Source: Spongiactinospora sp. TRM90649
GTDB lineage: Bacteria; Actinomycetota; Actinomycetes; Streptosporangiales; Streptosporangiaceae
Reading direction: 5' to 3'
DNA: 64,000 nt
Assembly: GCF_029382225.1 (NCBI RefSeq)
Contig: NZ_JARLTC010000010.1
Location: forward strand, 62,001-126,000
Below the pieces are notes generated by a model. It did no database searches. It was given only the letters and a program-made list of their open reading frames with translations, and was not told the origin of the DNA. Of this stretch, positions 41,614-52,689 are shown piece by piece (the stretch's first letter is position 1; each line of letters begins with the position of its first letter). The translations under genes and the position numbers were made by a program.

Positions 41614-42357
41614 ATGTGCACGGTTGTGGTGGATTTCGCACCGGATTCGGCGGTGCCGGGGCTGCTGGCGGGGGTCCGCGATGAGTTCGCGGGCCGTCCC
41701 TGGGAGCCGCCGGGGGAGCACTGGCCGGGCCGTCCGGGTGTCCTCGGCGGGCTCGACCTGCGGGCCGGCGGCACCTGGCTGGCCGTCGATCCGGCCCGTG
41801 ACCGGGCCGCGGCCCTGCTGAACGGCCGGGGCCTGCTGGCGGTGGTCGAGACCAGGCGCTCGCGCGGCGACCTGCCGCTGCTGGCCGTCGAGCAGGACGG
41901 CATGCCCGACGTCGACCCCACCGCCTACGACCCGTTCCACCTGGTCGTGGCGAACCCCACGGGCGTGCGCCTGTGGCACTGGGACGGCGAGCGCCTGTCG
42001 GCCGACGACCTCCCGCCGGGCACCCACGTGATCGTCAACAGCGGCTGGGAGCGCGGCGAGGACAATCGCCGCGTCGCGCACTTCCGCCCCCGCTTCGCCG
42101 CCGCCCGGCGGCCCGGACGCCCCGACGCCTCCGACCCGGCCGAGTACTGGGACGAATGGCTGGGGCCCGCCTCGGGCGACGGCCTGGACCCGGGCGACCC
42201 CCGCGCCCTGGTGGTGCGCGAGCGGCTGCCCGGCGGCCAGGTGTGGGGCACCTCGTCGATCACCCTCCTGGGCCTCGCCCCGGGGGCCGTGCGCTACGAC
42301 TTCTCCGACCGGCCGGGCGATCCGGAGGGCTTCCGCCGCGTCCTGCCCAAGCCCTAG
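41614..42357 (+). CDS. NRDE/TANGO2-like protein
   Basis: 247 residues from ATG at 41614, so that the second residue is Cys (MCTVVVDF), as in TANGO2/NRDE proteins that are thought to expose an N-terminal nucleophile after Met removal. GGLDLRAGGTWLAVD corresponds to the family motif in the first third; HVIVNSGW and the C-terminal WGTSSITLLGL are also typical. The signature Asn-Arg-Asp-Glu tetrapeptide itself is not intact here. Role unknown in bacteria; heme handling has been proposed for eukaryotic members. Confidence 0.8.
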   Translation: MCTVVVDFAPDSAVPGLLAGVRDEFAGRPWEPPGEHWPGRPGVLGGLDLRAGGTWLAVDPARDRAAALLNGRGLLAVVETRRSRGDLPLLAVEQDGMPDVDPTAYDPFHLVVANPTGVRLWHWDGERLSADDLPPGTHVIVNSGWERGEDNRRVAHFRPRFAAARRPGRPDASDPAEYWDEWLGPASGDGLDPGDPRALVVRERLPGGQVWGTSSITLLGLAPGAVRYDFSDRPGDPEGFRRVLPKP

Positions 42358-42431
42358 CCCTGCCCCGGCGGGCGTCCTGGTTCGCAGGTGGCGGTGGCCG
42401 TGCGCGGATTACGCATGAGTAGGCTCGGGGC

Positions 42432-43655
42432 ATGCGATCGTGGTCTGCTCCCAAGATCTCCCGGCTGCCCGGCAATGGAGAGGTCCCGCGCCTCTACGAC
42501 ACCGCGGCCGGGGAGGTCCGCCCCACCAGGCCGGGCGGAACCGCCCGCTTGTACGTCTGCGGCATCACGCCCTACGACGCCACCCACCTTGGCCACGCCA
42601 ACACCTACCTCGCCTTCGACCTGCTCAACCGGGCATGGCGCGACGCCGGCCACGACGTGCGCTTCGTCGAGAACGTGACCGACGTCGACGACCCGCTGCT
42701 CGAACGGGCCGAGCAGACCGGACGGGACTGGCGCGAGCTGGCGGCCGGCGAGATCGACCTGTTCCGCGCCGACATGGAGGCGCTGCGCATCCTGCCGCCG
42801 GCCGAGTTCGTCGCGGTCACCGAGATGATCGACGACATCGCGGTCCTGGTCGGACGGCTCCGCGACAAGGGCGCCACCTACGAGCTCGGCGGCGACGTCT
42901 ACTTCCACGCCGACGCGGCCCCCAAGTTCGGCGCGGTCTCCGGCTACTCGCAGGAGGAGATGCTCGCGCTGTTCGGCGAGCGCGGCGGCGACCCGGAGCG
43001 ACAGGGCAAGCACAACGCCCTGGACTGGGTGCTGTGGCGCGGCGAACGGCCTGGCGAGCCGGCGTGGGACTCCCCGCTGGGCAGGGGCAGGCCGGGCTGG
43101 CACGTCGAGTGCACCGCGATCGCGCTGGCCGAACTGGGCACCGGCTTCGACGTGGCGGGCGGCGGATCCGACCTGATCTTCCCCCACCACGAGATGGGCG
43201 CGTCGGAGGGCCATGTGGCGACGGGGGAGTGGCCGTTCGCCAAGGCGTACGTGCACGCCGGGATGATCGCGCTGGACGGCGAGAAGATGTCGAAGTCCAG
43301 GGGCAACCTGGTGTTCGTGTCCAAGCTCCGCCAGAGCGCCGACCCGATGGCGATCAGGCTGGCGCTGATGGCCCGCCACTACCGCGCCGACTGGGAGTGG
43401 ACCGGCGGACGGCTCCTCGCCGCCGAGGAGCGCCTGGCCCGCTGGCGTGAGGCGGTCGCGCTGCCCGCCGGTCCGGCCGCCGCCGGGGTGCTGGCCGAGG
43501 TGCGCGCCCGGCTGGCCGACGACCTGGACGCCGCGGGAGCCATGGCGGCCATCGACGCCTGGGCCGCCGCCGCGTCGGCCGGGGACACGTCGGACACCGA
43601 GGCGCCCGAACTGGTCCGCGCCATGGCCGACGCCCTCCTCGGCGTCGCCCTGTGA
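42432..43655 (+). CDS. mshC: Cysteine:GlcN-Ins ligase MshC (mycothiol biosynthesis)
   Basis: 407 residues. Class I cysteinyl-tRNA-synthetase-like enzyme with [11 protein letters not shown] (HIGH motif), KMSKSRGN (KMSKS motif) and zinc ligands in [13 protein letters not shown] and FPHHE. The PAGFD-like stretch and the lack of an anticodon-binding domain distinguish MshC from CysRS. It ligates Cys to GlcN-inositol, the third step to mycothiol, the main low-molecular-weight thiol of Actinobacteria. TAGGCT (42420-42425) is 6 nt before the ATG. The stop lies in a triplicated 15-bp repeat. Confidence 0.95.
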   Translation: MRSWSAPKISRLPGNGEVPRLYDTAAGEVRPTRPGGTARLYVCGITPYDATHLGHANTYLAFDLLNRAWRDAGHDVRFVENVTDVDDPLLERAEQTGRDWRELAAGEIDLFRADMEALRILPPAEFVAVTEMIDDIAVLVGRLRDKGATYELGGDVYFHADAAPKFGAVSGYSQEEMLALFGERGGDPERQGKHNALDWVLWRGERPGEPAWDSPLGRGRPGWHVECTAIALAELGTGFDVAGGGSDLIFPHHEMGASEGHVATGEWPFAKAYVHAGMIALDGEKMSKSRGNLVFVSKLRQSADPMAIRLALMARHYRADWEWTGGRLLAAEERLARWREAVALPAGPAAAGVLAEVRARLADDLDAAGAMAAIDAWAAAASAGDTSDTEAPELVRAMADALLGVAL

Positions 43656-43690
43656 CCAGGCGCCCTGTGACCGAGCGCCCTGTGACCGAA
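43646..43690. repeat. Triplicated 15-bp unit across the mshC stop codon
   Basis: Three 15-bp copies (43646-43660, 43661-43675, 43676-43690), the last two nearly identical. Since 15 is a multiple of three, each copy repeats Leu-stop in the same frame, giving two extra in-frame TGA codons behind the real one. Confidence 0.85.
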
Positions 43691-43701
43691 GGACACCATG
43701 G

Positions 43702-44175
43702 TCAGGTGGTGGCCAGGAAGCGATCGCGGTCGTCGTCGGGCAGATGGTCGATGAACAGCACGCCGTCCAGGTGATCGGTCTCGTGCTGGAGCACCCGGGC
43801 GAGGGTGCCGAGCGCGCGCACGGTGACGGGCTTGCCGTACATATCGCGGCCCCGGGCGGTGGCGGCGTAGGCGCGTTCGAGCGGCCACCACTTGCCGGGG
43901 GCCGACAGGCAGGCCTCGTCGGCCACGATCCTGCGCTCGGACAGCTCCAGGCGCGGGTTGACGATGTGCCCGGCCTTGCCGTCGAAGGCGTAGACGACCA
44001 CCCTGACCGGCTCGCCGAGCTGCGGCGCCGCCAGCCCGGCCCGGCCCGCTCCGGCGCGCAGGGTGGCCTGCAGCCGCTTGACCAGCGCCCGCAGCTCGCG
44101 ATCGAAGGCGGTGACCGGCTCCGCCGTGCGGCGGAGCACGGGATCGCCGAACAGGCGGATGTGCTGGACGGTCAT
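43702..44175 (-). CDS. def: Divergent peptide deformylase
   Basis: 157 residues from ATG at 44173-44175, with GGGGAG 6 nt upstream. The metal site is complete: Cys in DEACLSAPG and the two His of QHETDHLDG. Motif 1 is RAGLAAPQ rather than GxGLAAPQ and motif 2 is EACLS rather than EGCLS, so it belongs to a diverged class. It would remove the formyl group from nascent proteins, though the changes may alter specificity or activity. Convergent with mshC. Confidence 0.85.
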   Translation of the reverse strand: MTVQHIRLFGDPVLRRTAEPVTAFDRELRALVKRLQATLRAGAGRAGLAAPQLGEPVRVVVYAFDGKAGHIVNPRLELSERRIVADEACLSAPGKWWPLERAYAATARGRDMYGKPVTVRALGTLARVLQHETDHLDGVLFIDHLPDDDRDRFLATT

Positions 44176-44341
44176 TCGCAACTCCCCGCGGGTGTCGAGT
44201 GGCGCTGTGGCACTGGCAAGCGCTGGCAGGCACGTGATGGCCGTTGACGTTCTCCCCGGGCCGTACGGCCTTCAATCACCCGGGGCGGGCGATGCGTGAC
44301 GGCGTTACAGGGGTATGGCGGTGGTGTACGCCCGGCGGCTT

Positions 44342-44379
44342 GTAGCACAGCGGTAACAGAAGAGACTCGACCGTGAAAC
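44342..44379 (+). promoter_or_regulatory. Candidate GlnR box upstream of nnaR
   Basis: Pentamers GTAGC (44342-44346), GTAAC (44353-44357), GACTC (44364-44368) and GAAAC (44375-44379) are spaced exactly 11 bp apart, the architecture of actinobacterial GlnR sites (gTnAc-n6-GaAAc). nnaR is a known GlnR target in Streptomyces. The box lies about 100 bp before the nnaR start. The third pentamer is a weak match. Confidence 0.6.
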
Positions 44380-44402
44380 CGCTTGCGAGGAGCATCGGAC
44401 CC

Positions 44403-44483
44403 ATGCCGGAGATCTCACTTCCCGTCTCCGCGCCTGTGAGGGCGCGGGGCGTCACACCACACCACGCCAGGGACAGGGGGTGA
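44403..44483 (+). CDS. Possible 26-residue leader ORF overlapping nnaR
   Basis: From ATG 44403 (AGGAG at 44388-44392) a 26-codon frame runs to TGA at 44481-44483, which overlaps the nnaR GTG by 4 bp (GTGA). The overlap is the usual sign of translational coupling. The product has no recognisable features. A longer frame from GTG 44373 would start inside the GlnR box and is less likely. Confidence 0.3.
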   Translation: MPEISLPVSAPVRARGVTPHHARDRG

Positions 44484-45661
44484 GCGGGGAGACGGGCGAG
44501 ACCGCCCCGTACACCGAACGGTCCCTGGAGACCGCCCCGGACGCGCTGGCCGGGTTCACCATCGGCGTCACCGCCAACCGCCGGGTCGAGGAGCTGTGCG
44601 CCCTGCTGGAGCGTCGCGGCGCGCGGGTGGTGAGCGCGCCCGCGATCAGGCTGGTGCCGCTCGCCGAGGACTCCGAGCTGCTCGCCGCCACCCGGGCGAT
44701 GCTGGCCGCCCCCGTGGACGACGTGGTCGTCACGACCGCGGCCGGGTTCCGGGGCTGGATGGCCGCCGCCGACGGCTGGGGGCTCGCCCAGCCGCTCACC
44801 GAGCACCTGGGCCGGGCGCGGCTGCTGCCCAGGGGGCCCAAGGCGCTGGGGGCGGTGCGCGGGGCCGGGTTCGGCGACCACTGGACCCCCGACAGCGAGT
44901 CCACCGACGAGATCAGGCGGTACCTGCTGGCACAAGATCTCCGGGGACGCAGGATCGCGGTGCAGTTGCACGGGGAGCCGCTGCCCGAGTTCGTGGCGGC
45001 GCTGGCCGGGGCGGGCGCGGAGGTCATCGAGGTGCCCGTCTACCGGTGGCTGCCCACCCAGGACCCCGCGCCGCTGCGGCGGCTGATCGCCCAGACGGTC
45101 GGGGGCGGGATCGACGCGGTGGCGTTCACCAGCGCTCCGGCCGTCGTGGCCACGCTGGACGCGGCCCGCGCGCAGGGGCAGGAGGACGCCCTGCTCGCCG
45201 CCCTCGCGGGGCCGGTGGCGGCTGCCTGCATCGGGCCGGTCACGGCCGGGCCGCTGCTGGCCCGCGGCGTGACCCCGATCCAGCCGGAGCGCTTCAGGCT
45301 GGGCGCGCTGGCCCGGCTGCTGGCCGGGCACCTGCCCGTGCACCGCGTCACCCGCCTGCGGGCCGGCGGGCACGATGTGGAGATCCGCGGGCACGCGGTC
45401 GCCGTGGACGGCGAGCTGCGCCCGCTGCCGCCCGCCTCGATGGCCGTCCTCAAGCGCCTCGCCTGCCGCCCCGGCCACGTGGCCACCCGCGCCGACCTGC
45501 GTTCCGTGCTCCCCGGCGCCATCTCCAGGCACTCCGCCGAGCACGCGGTCGAAATGGCCGTCACCCGCCTCCGCCGTGCCCTGGGCGCCACCGGGATCAT
45601 CGAGACCGTGGTGAAACGCGGCTACCGCCTGGCCGTTGAAGACGGGGGATGCGGGGGATGA
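44480..45661 (+). CDS. nnaR: NnaR-like regulator: HemD-type domain fused to OmpR-type winged helix
   Basis: 393 residues from GTG at 44480. Residues about 20-270 form a uroporphyrinogen-III synthase (HemD) fold, e.g. DDVVVTTAAGFRGWM and IDAVAFTSAPAVVATLD. Residues about 290-385 form a winged helix: LPPASMAVLKRLACRPGHVATRADLR, then HAVEMAVTRLRRALG and IIETVVKRGYRL. This two-domain layout is that of NnaR of Streptomyces, which with GlnR activates nitrate/nitrite assimilation genes; the upstream box fits. Its target genes are not in the window. The HemD domain may sense rather than catalyse. Confidence 0.82.
   Translation: MSGETGETAPYTERSLETAPDALAGFTIGVTANRRVEELCALLERRGARVVSAPAIRLVPLAEDSELLAATRAMLAAPVDDVVVTTAAGFRGWMAAADGWGLAQPLTEHLGRARLLPRGPKALGAVRGAGFGDHWTPDSESTDEIRRYLLAQDLRGRRIAVQLHGEPLPEFVAALAGAGAEVIEVPVYRWLPTQDPAPLRRLIAQTVGGGIDAVAFTSAPAVVATLDAARAQGQEDALLAALAGPVAAACIGPVTAGPLLARGVTPIQPERFRLGALARLLAGHLPVHRVTRLRAGGHDVEIRGHAVAVDGELRPLPPASMAVLKRLACRPGHVATRADLRSVLPGAISRHSAEHAVEMAVTRLRRALGATGIIETVVKRGYRLAVEDGGCGG
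45643..45660. repeat. 9-bp duplication at the end of nnaR
   Basis: CGGGGGATG occurs twice in tandem (45643-45651, 45652-45660), ending within the stop codon (TGA 45659-45661). In frame; encodes the terminal DGGCGG. Confidence 0.75.
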
Positions 45662-45664
45662 GGG

Positions 45665-46255
45665 TCAGGCGGGTTGCCGGGCGGCGTCGAGGCGCAGTTC
45701 CCGGACGATCTCCTCGGCCGTGTCGTCGCGTGAGAGCGAGGCGTCGGAGCCGGTGAGCATCTCGTAGTAGGCGTGCTGGAAGCAGCCCGCCAGCAGCAGG
45801 CGGGCGCTGGCCATGGGGTCGACGTGGGCGGAGACGCGGCCGATGGCCTGCTCGGCGGCGAGGTAGGCGGCCAGCGGGGCGACGTCGGGCATCGGGCCGA
45901 GGCCGGTGCCGCGCACGGCCGCGCGGTAACGGACGGTCACCGTGGGTGAGCTGAACGCGGGCAGCGCGGCCGACTGGATCTCCAGGTAGTAGTCGATCCC
46001 GGCCCGCGCGATCGGCAGCAGGTTGTCGGCGACGTTGCCCTTGCCGACCAGGTGCGACAGGTCGTGCAGGATGCGCAGCCACACCGGCAGCCGATCCTGC
46101 AGCAGGGCCAGGAAGAGATCGACGCGGCCGGGCGCCGCCATCGCCGTGGCGCCGTCACCGTCGGCGCGTTTCATGCTTCCGGCCAGTTCCAGGACGTGGT
46201 TGCGGGTCTCCTGGGTGAGTCGTGACCGGTGCGGATCCGGGAAGGGTGTCGCCAT
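45665..46255 (-). CDS. TetR-like ligand-binding domain protein lacking a clear HTH
   Basis: 196 residues from ATG at 46253-46255. The body (VDLFLALLQDRLPVWLRILHDL onwards, ending ARLLLAGCFQHAYYEML) is all-helical and looks like the TetR C-terminal domain. The 40 or so residues before it should hold a TetR HTH (xxIAxxAGVSxGxLYxHFxSK), but there is only a short SMKRADGDGATAMAAPGR segment, so most of the HTH seems deleted. No alternative frame upstream restores it. It may be a decaying regulator or act by binding a ligand or partner without DNA. Ends 4 bp from nnaR. Confidence 0.5.
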   Translation of the reverse strand: MATPFPDPHRSRLTQETRNHVLELAGSMKRADGDGATAMAAPGRVDLFLALLQDRLPVWLRILHDLSHLVGKGNVADNLLPIARAGIDYYLEIQSAALPAFSSPTVTVRYRAAVRGTGLGPMPDVAPLAAYLAAEQAIGRVSAHVDPMASARLLLAGCFQHAYYEMLTGSDASLSRDDTAEEIVRELRLDAARQPA

Positions 46256-46419
46256 GGTTGCCCTAACGTGCGCAGTCACATCGGGTGATTCAGCAGGGCG
46301 GTGAGGAGGTCCACCGTCGTTCACACGGCCGCGAGGCGGGATAGGCCAGATGGCGACCCATTATTACCCGAATTCACCAAAAATTGGAGAAATCTGCGGT
46401 GCAAGTTTCGCCGGGCCTC

Positions 46420-47280
46420 TCAGCCCTCGCCGCCGCCTCCGTGGTCACGCCTCCGCAGGTACCGCTCGAACTCGGCGGCGATCGCGTCGCCGCTGGCCTC
46501 GGGGAGGTCGGCGGCGTCCTTGCGCTCCTCCAGCTCCCTGACGTATTCGGCCACCTCGCTGTCCTGGGCGGCCAGCTCGTCGACCCCGTGCTCCCAGGCC
46601 CGCGCCTCCTCCGGCAGGTCGCCGAGCGGCATCGGGATGTCGAGCAGGTCTTCGGCCCGGCGCAGGAGCGCCAGCGTGGCCTTGGGATTGGGCGGCTGGG
46701 CGACGTAGTGGGGGACCGAGGCCCACAGTGAGACGGCCTGCATGCCCGCCGTGCCGAGGGCCTGCTGGAGCACGCCGACGATGCCGGTGGGGCCCTCGTA
46801 GCGGGTCAGCTCCAGGTGGATCTGCCTGGCGAGGCCGGGATCGGTGGCGGCGCCCACGATCGGCACCGGCCGGGTGTGGGGGGAGTCGTTGAGCAGCGCG
46901 CCCAGCAGCACCGCCAGTTCCACGCCCAGCTCACGGCAGAGCAGGACGATCTCCTCGCAGAACGAGCGCCAGCGCATGTTGGGCTCGATGCCGCGCAGCA
47001 GCACGACGTCGCGCTCGACGCCGGGCGGCCTGGCCACGAACAGACGCGTGGTCGGCCAGGTGATGGAGCGGGTGTGGCCCTCGCCGAGCTCGACGATGGG
47101 CCTGGTGACCTGGAAGTCGTAGTAGTCCTCGGGGTCGAGCGCGGCCAGCGGCGTGGCCTGCCACGCCTGCTCCAGGTGGCTGAGCGCGCCACTGGACGCC
47201 TCTCCGGCGTCGTTCCACCCTTCGAACGCGGCGATCAGCACCGGATCGACGAGCTCGGGGAGCCCTTCGAGCTCGATCAC
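46420..47280 (-). CDS. PAC2 family protein (proteasome assembly chaperone-like)
   Basis: 286 residues from GTG at 47278-47280 with GGAGG upstream. Actinobacterial PAC2 protein: VLIAAFEGWNDAGEASSGALSHLEQ at the start, LLRGIEPNMRWRSFCEEI and TGIVGVLQQALGTAGMQAVSLWASVPHYV in the body. The family is related to eukaryotic proteasome assembly chaperone 2; bacterial function is unproven. It lies divergently before metH, as in mycobacteria (Rv2125 beside metH). A charged C-terminus ends in HGGGGEG. Confidence 0.9.
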   Translation of the reverse strand: MIELEGLPELVDPVLIAAFEGWNDAGEASSGALSHLEQAWQATPLAALDPEDYYDFQVTRPIVELGEGHTRSITWPTTRLFVARPPGVERDVVLLRGIEPNMRWRSFCEEIVLLCRELGVELAVLLGALLNDSPHTRPVPIVGAATDPGLARQIHLELTRYEGPTGIVGVLQQALGTAGMQAVSLWASVPHYVAQPPNPKATLALLRRAEDLLDIPMPLGDLPEEARAWEHGVDELAAQDSEVAEYVRELEERKDAADLPEASGDAIAAEFERYLRRRDHGGGGEG

Positions 47281-47517
47281 GCGCCGCCTCCTCTCCGCTG
47301 TACTGGGCTAAGCCTATGCGTTGGGGGGGACTTTGGTGCCATACAGCGGGCCCAACAGCGGCCCAACAGCGACCTGACGGCGGCCTGGCGCCCGGGCCGG
47401 TGCACGGCCCGGTGTGCGAGCCGGTGCGCGGGCCGGAGACGGGCCCTGCCGGGCCTTCGCACCCGGATCAGTCCCCCCGTCCGGATAAATGGTCTGATGC
47501 CTGGCATGAGCTAACGC

Positions 47518-47556
47518 ATCGCTCTAGAGCGATCCTCGAAGGGACCACACTAAGCT
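47518..47556 (+). promoter_or_regulatory. metH promoter with 16-bp palindrome
   Basis: ATCGCTCTAGAGCGAT (47518-47533) is a perfect 16-bp palindrome covering the place of the -35; TAAGCT (47551-47556) lies 7 nt before the ATG, so transcription is likely leaderless. No riboswitch is possible in the absence of a leader. The rest of the 47281-47517 gap shows nothing definite. Confidence 0.5.
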
Positions 47557-47563
47557 AAGGCCC

Positions 47564-51028
<3,465 letters not shown>

Positions 51029-51036
51029 GTACTTCA

Positions 51037-51711
51037 ATGTCTGATCGCGCCGAGACGCCCGTCCGGGCCGTCTTCTTCGACATGGACGGGCTGCTCGTCG
51101 ACACCGAGCGGGTGTGGTTCGAGGTCGAGGCCGAGGTGATGAAGCGCCTGGGCGGCTCCTGGAGCCCGGAGGACCAGGAGCGTCTGGTGGGCGGCTCGCT
51201 GTCGGCCACGGTCGCCTACATGATCGAGGCCACCGGTTCCGAGGGCGATCCGGCCGAGGTCGCCCGCTGGATGCTCGACGGCATGACCACCAGGCTGCGG
51301 TCCGGCGGCGTGGAGCCGATGCCCGGCGCGATGGCCCTGCTGGCCGAGGTGCGCGGGGCGGGCCTGACCACCGCGCTGGTCACCTCCTCGGCGCGGGTGG
51401 TGGCCGACGTGTGCCTGGAGTTCGTCGGCAGGGGGTTCTTCGACCACGTGGTGACCGGAGACGACGTCACGCGCGCCAAGCCGGACCCTGAGCCCTACCG
51501 GCTGGCCGTGCGCCTGGCGGGGGTGCCCGAGTCGCGCTGCGTGGTGCTGGAGGACTCCCCGAACGGCGTGGCCTCGGGCGCCGCCGCCGGATGCGGGGTC
51601 GTCGCGGTGCCGAGCGTGCTGCCGATCCCGCCCGGCCCCGGCCGGATGATCGTGGGCTCGCTCGAGCAGGTGGATCTGGCGCTGCTCGGCCGCCTGGTGG
51701 GAGACCCCTAG
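51037..51711 (+). CDS. HAD family phosphatase
   Basis: 224 residues from ATG at 51037. HAD motifs: VFFDMDGLLVDTE (nucleophile and acid Asp), TALVTSSAR (motif II), Lys in TRAKPDPEPYRLA and the acidic VVLEDSPNGVASG (motif IV). A helical cap between motifs I and II makes it a beta-phosphoglucomutase-like/subclass I phosphatase. Substrate not predictable. It probably was overlapping metH before a small duplication and may still be co-transcribed. A stem-loop follows. Confidence 0.88.
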   Translation: MSDRAETPVRAVFFDMDGLLVDTERVWFEVEAEVMKRLGGSWSPEDQERLVGGSLSATVAYMIEATGSEGDPAEVARWMLDGMTTRLRSGGVEPMPGAMALLAEVRGAGLTTALVTSSARVVADVCLEFVGRGFFDHVVTGDDVTRAKPDPEPYRLAVRLAGVPESRCVVLEDSPNGVASGAAAGCGVVAVPSVLPIPPGPGRMIVGSLEQVDLALLGRLVGDP

Positions 51712-51732
51712 GCGGCCCTGAACACTCCCTTA

Positions 51733-51758
51733 GGGGGATGATCCCGGATCAATCCCCC
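51733..51758 (+). terminator. Stem-loop terminator after the HAD gene
   Basis: GGGGGAT (51733-51739) pairs with ATCCCCC (51752-51758); inside, GATC (51740-51743) pairs with GATC (51747-51750) around CCG, with one bulged A. About 11 bp in total, then TT. Confidence 0.65.
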
Positions 51759-51833
51759 TTGGGTAGGAGAGGCCCGGTCCGTTTCGCGTGCCAGGATGGA
51801 AAGCGGAGAAGCCGAGACGAGGGGCGACCGGAC

Positions 51834-52322
51834 ATGGATCAGATCGCGTGGTTGCCGTTGTGCGCCGGGCTCACCGGTGTCGGACTGGTGATCAGTTTCC
51901 TGCTGCTGCGGCGGAAGGGGGCGGCGGCCGGCCTGCGCGCCACAGCCTGGTCGCTGCTGCCGATGGCGGCGTATCTCACCGGCGCGCTCCCCGTGCTGTG
52001 GAACATCGGCTCGTCGGTGGTCGGGTTCGTCACCGGGCTGGTGTTCTCGCCCTCGGTGTGGATCGGCGTGGCGCTGACGGGCCTCGCGGTGGTGCTGTAC
52101 CTGGTTTCGGGCGTGCTGCGCGGCCGGAATCAGGCCAAGGCGGCTCCGGCGCGGGAGCGGTCGCAGGCACAGGCGGCCCAGGCGCGTCCCGGGGTCACCC
52201 CCGCCGCGACGGCCACCCAGCCGCTGCCGACGCGTACGCCGAAGCAAGCGCCCGCCAAGAAGGCCGCCGACGATGACTTCTCCGACATCGAGGACATCCT
52301 CAAGCGGCGTGGCATCGGCTGA
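51834..52322 (+). CDS. Small membrane protein with conserved acidic C-terminus
   Basis: 162 residues from ATG at 51834. Three membrane helices (WLPLCAGLTGVGLVISFLLL, TAWSLLPMAAYLTGALPVLW, WIGVALTGLAVVLYLVSGVL) are followed by an Ala/Gln/Pro-rich linker and the charged tail DDDFSDIEDILKRRGIG, reminiscent of a conserved tail in actinomycete hypothetical proteins. No enzymatic motif. Probably in the cytoplasmic membrane with the tail inside. A very stable terminator follows. Confidence 0.7.
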   Translation: MDQIAWLPLCAGLTGVGLVISFLLLRRKGAAAGLRATAWSLLPMAAYLTGALPVLWNIGSSVVGFVTGLVFSPSVWIGVALTGLAVVLYLVSGVLRGRNQAKAAPARERSQAQAAQARPGVTPAATATQPLPTRTPKQAPAKKAADDDFSDIEDILKRRGIG

Positions 52323-52354
52323 GCGCACCTTGTAAGACCTTCTGTCAAGGTATT

Positions 52355-52398
52355 CGCGCGCCTGCGGCTACCGGCTGTGAGCCGGTACGCGGCGCGCG
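52355..52398 (+). terminator. Strong intrinsic terminator
   Basis: Nested inverted repeats: CGCGCGCC (52355-52362) with GGCGCGCG (52391-52398), and TACCGGCT (52369-52376) with AGCCGGTA (52380-52387) around GTG. Followed at once by TCTTTTC. Confidence 0.85.
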
Positions 52399-52689
52399 TC
52401 TTTTCATGCTCACGATCGGTTACGCTCCGTGGTCGCTGTTGTGGTCCGAGTAAGGGAGGATGTCACCGAATCGCGACAAAACCAGAACGTGTTCTAGACA
52501 TTCCTTCAAGATCAATACGAATGCGTGTCGCGTGAATCACAGTTGAGCCACATCGCAGGCGAAAGGGGTAGTCAGCGCACTTGGCCGCATACATTCTGCC
52601 TTCCGGGGGCCGCGCAACGCGGTTCCGAACCTGGGCGCACACCCGCGCCCACCCGGAATAACGTCGTCTGCGACCCAGGGGGCTGAAGC
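52399..52689 (+). promoter_or_regulatory. Leader region of the oligopeptide transporter operon
   Basis: 290-bp gap before the first permease gene, AT-richer than its surroundings. An AGAAC-GT-GTTCT dyad at 52484-52495 is a possible operator. I recognise no other element, and the promoter was not located. Confidence 0.35.

Noticed and set aside
44373-44483. A 36-codon ORF from GTG 44373
   Set aside because: Its start falls within the last pentamer of the GlnR box, upstream of any sensible transcription start. The shorter ATG 44403 version was kept as a low-confidence candidate.
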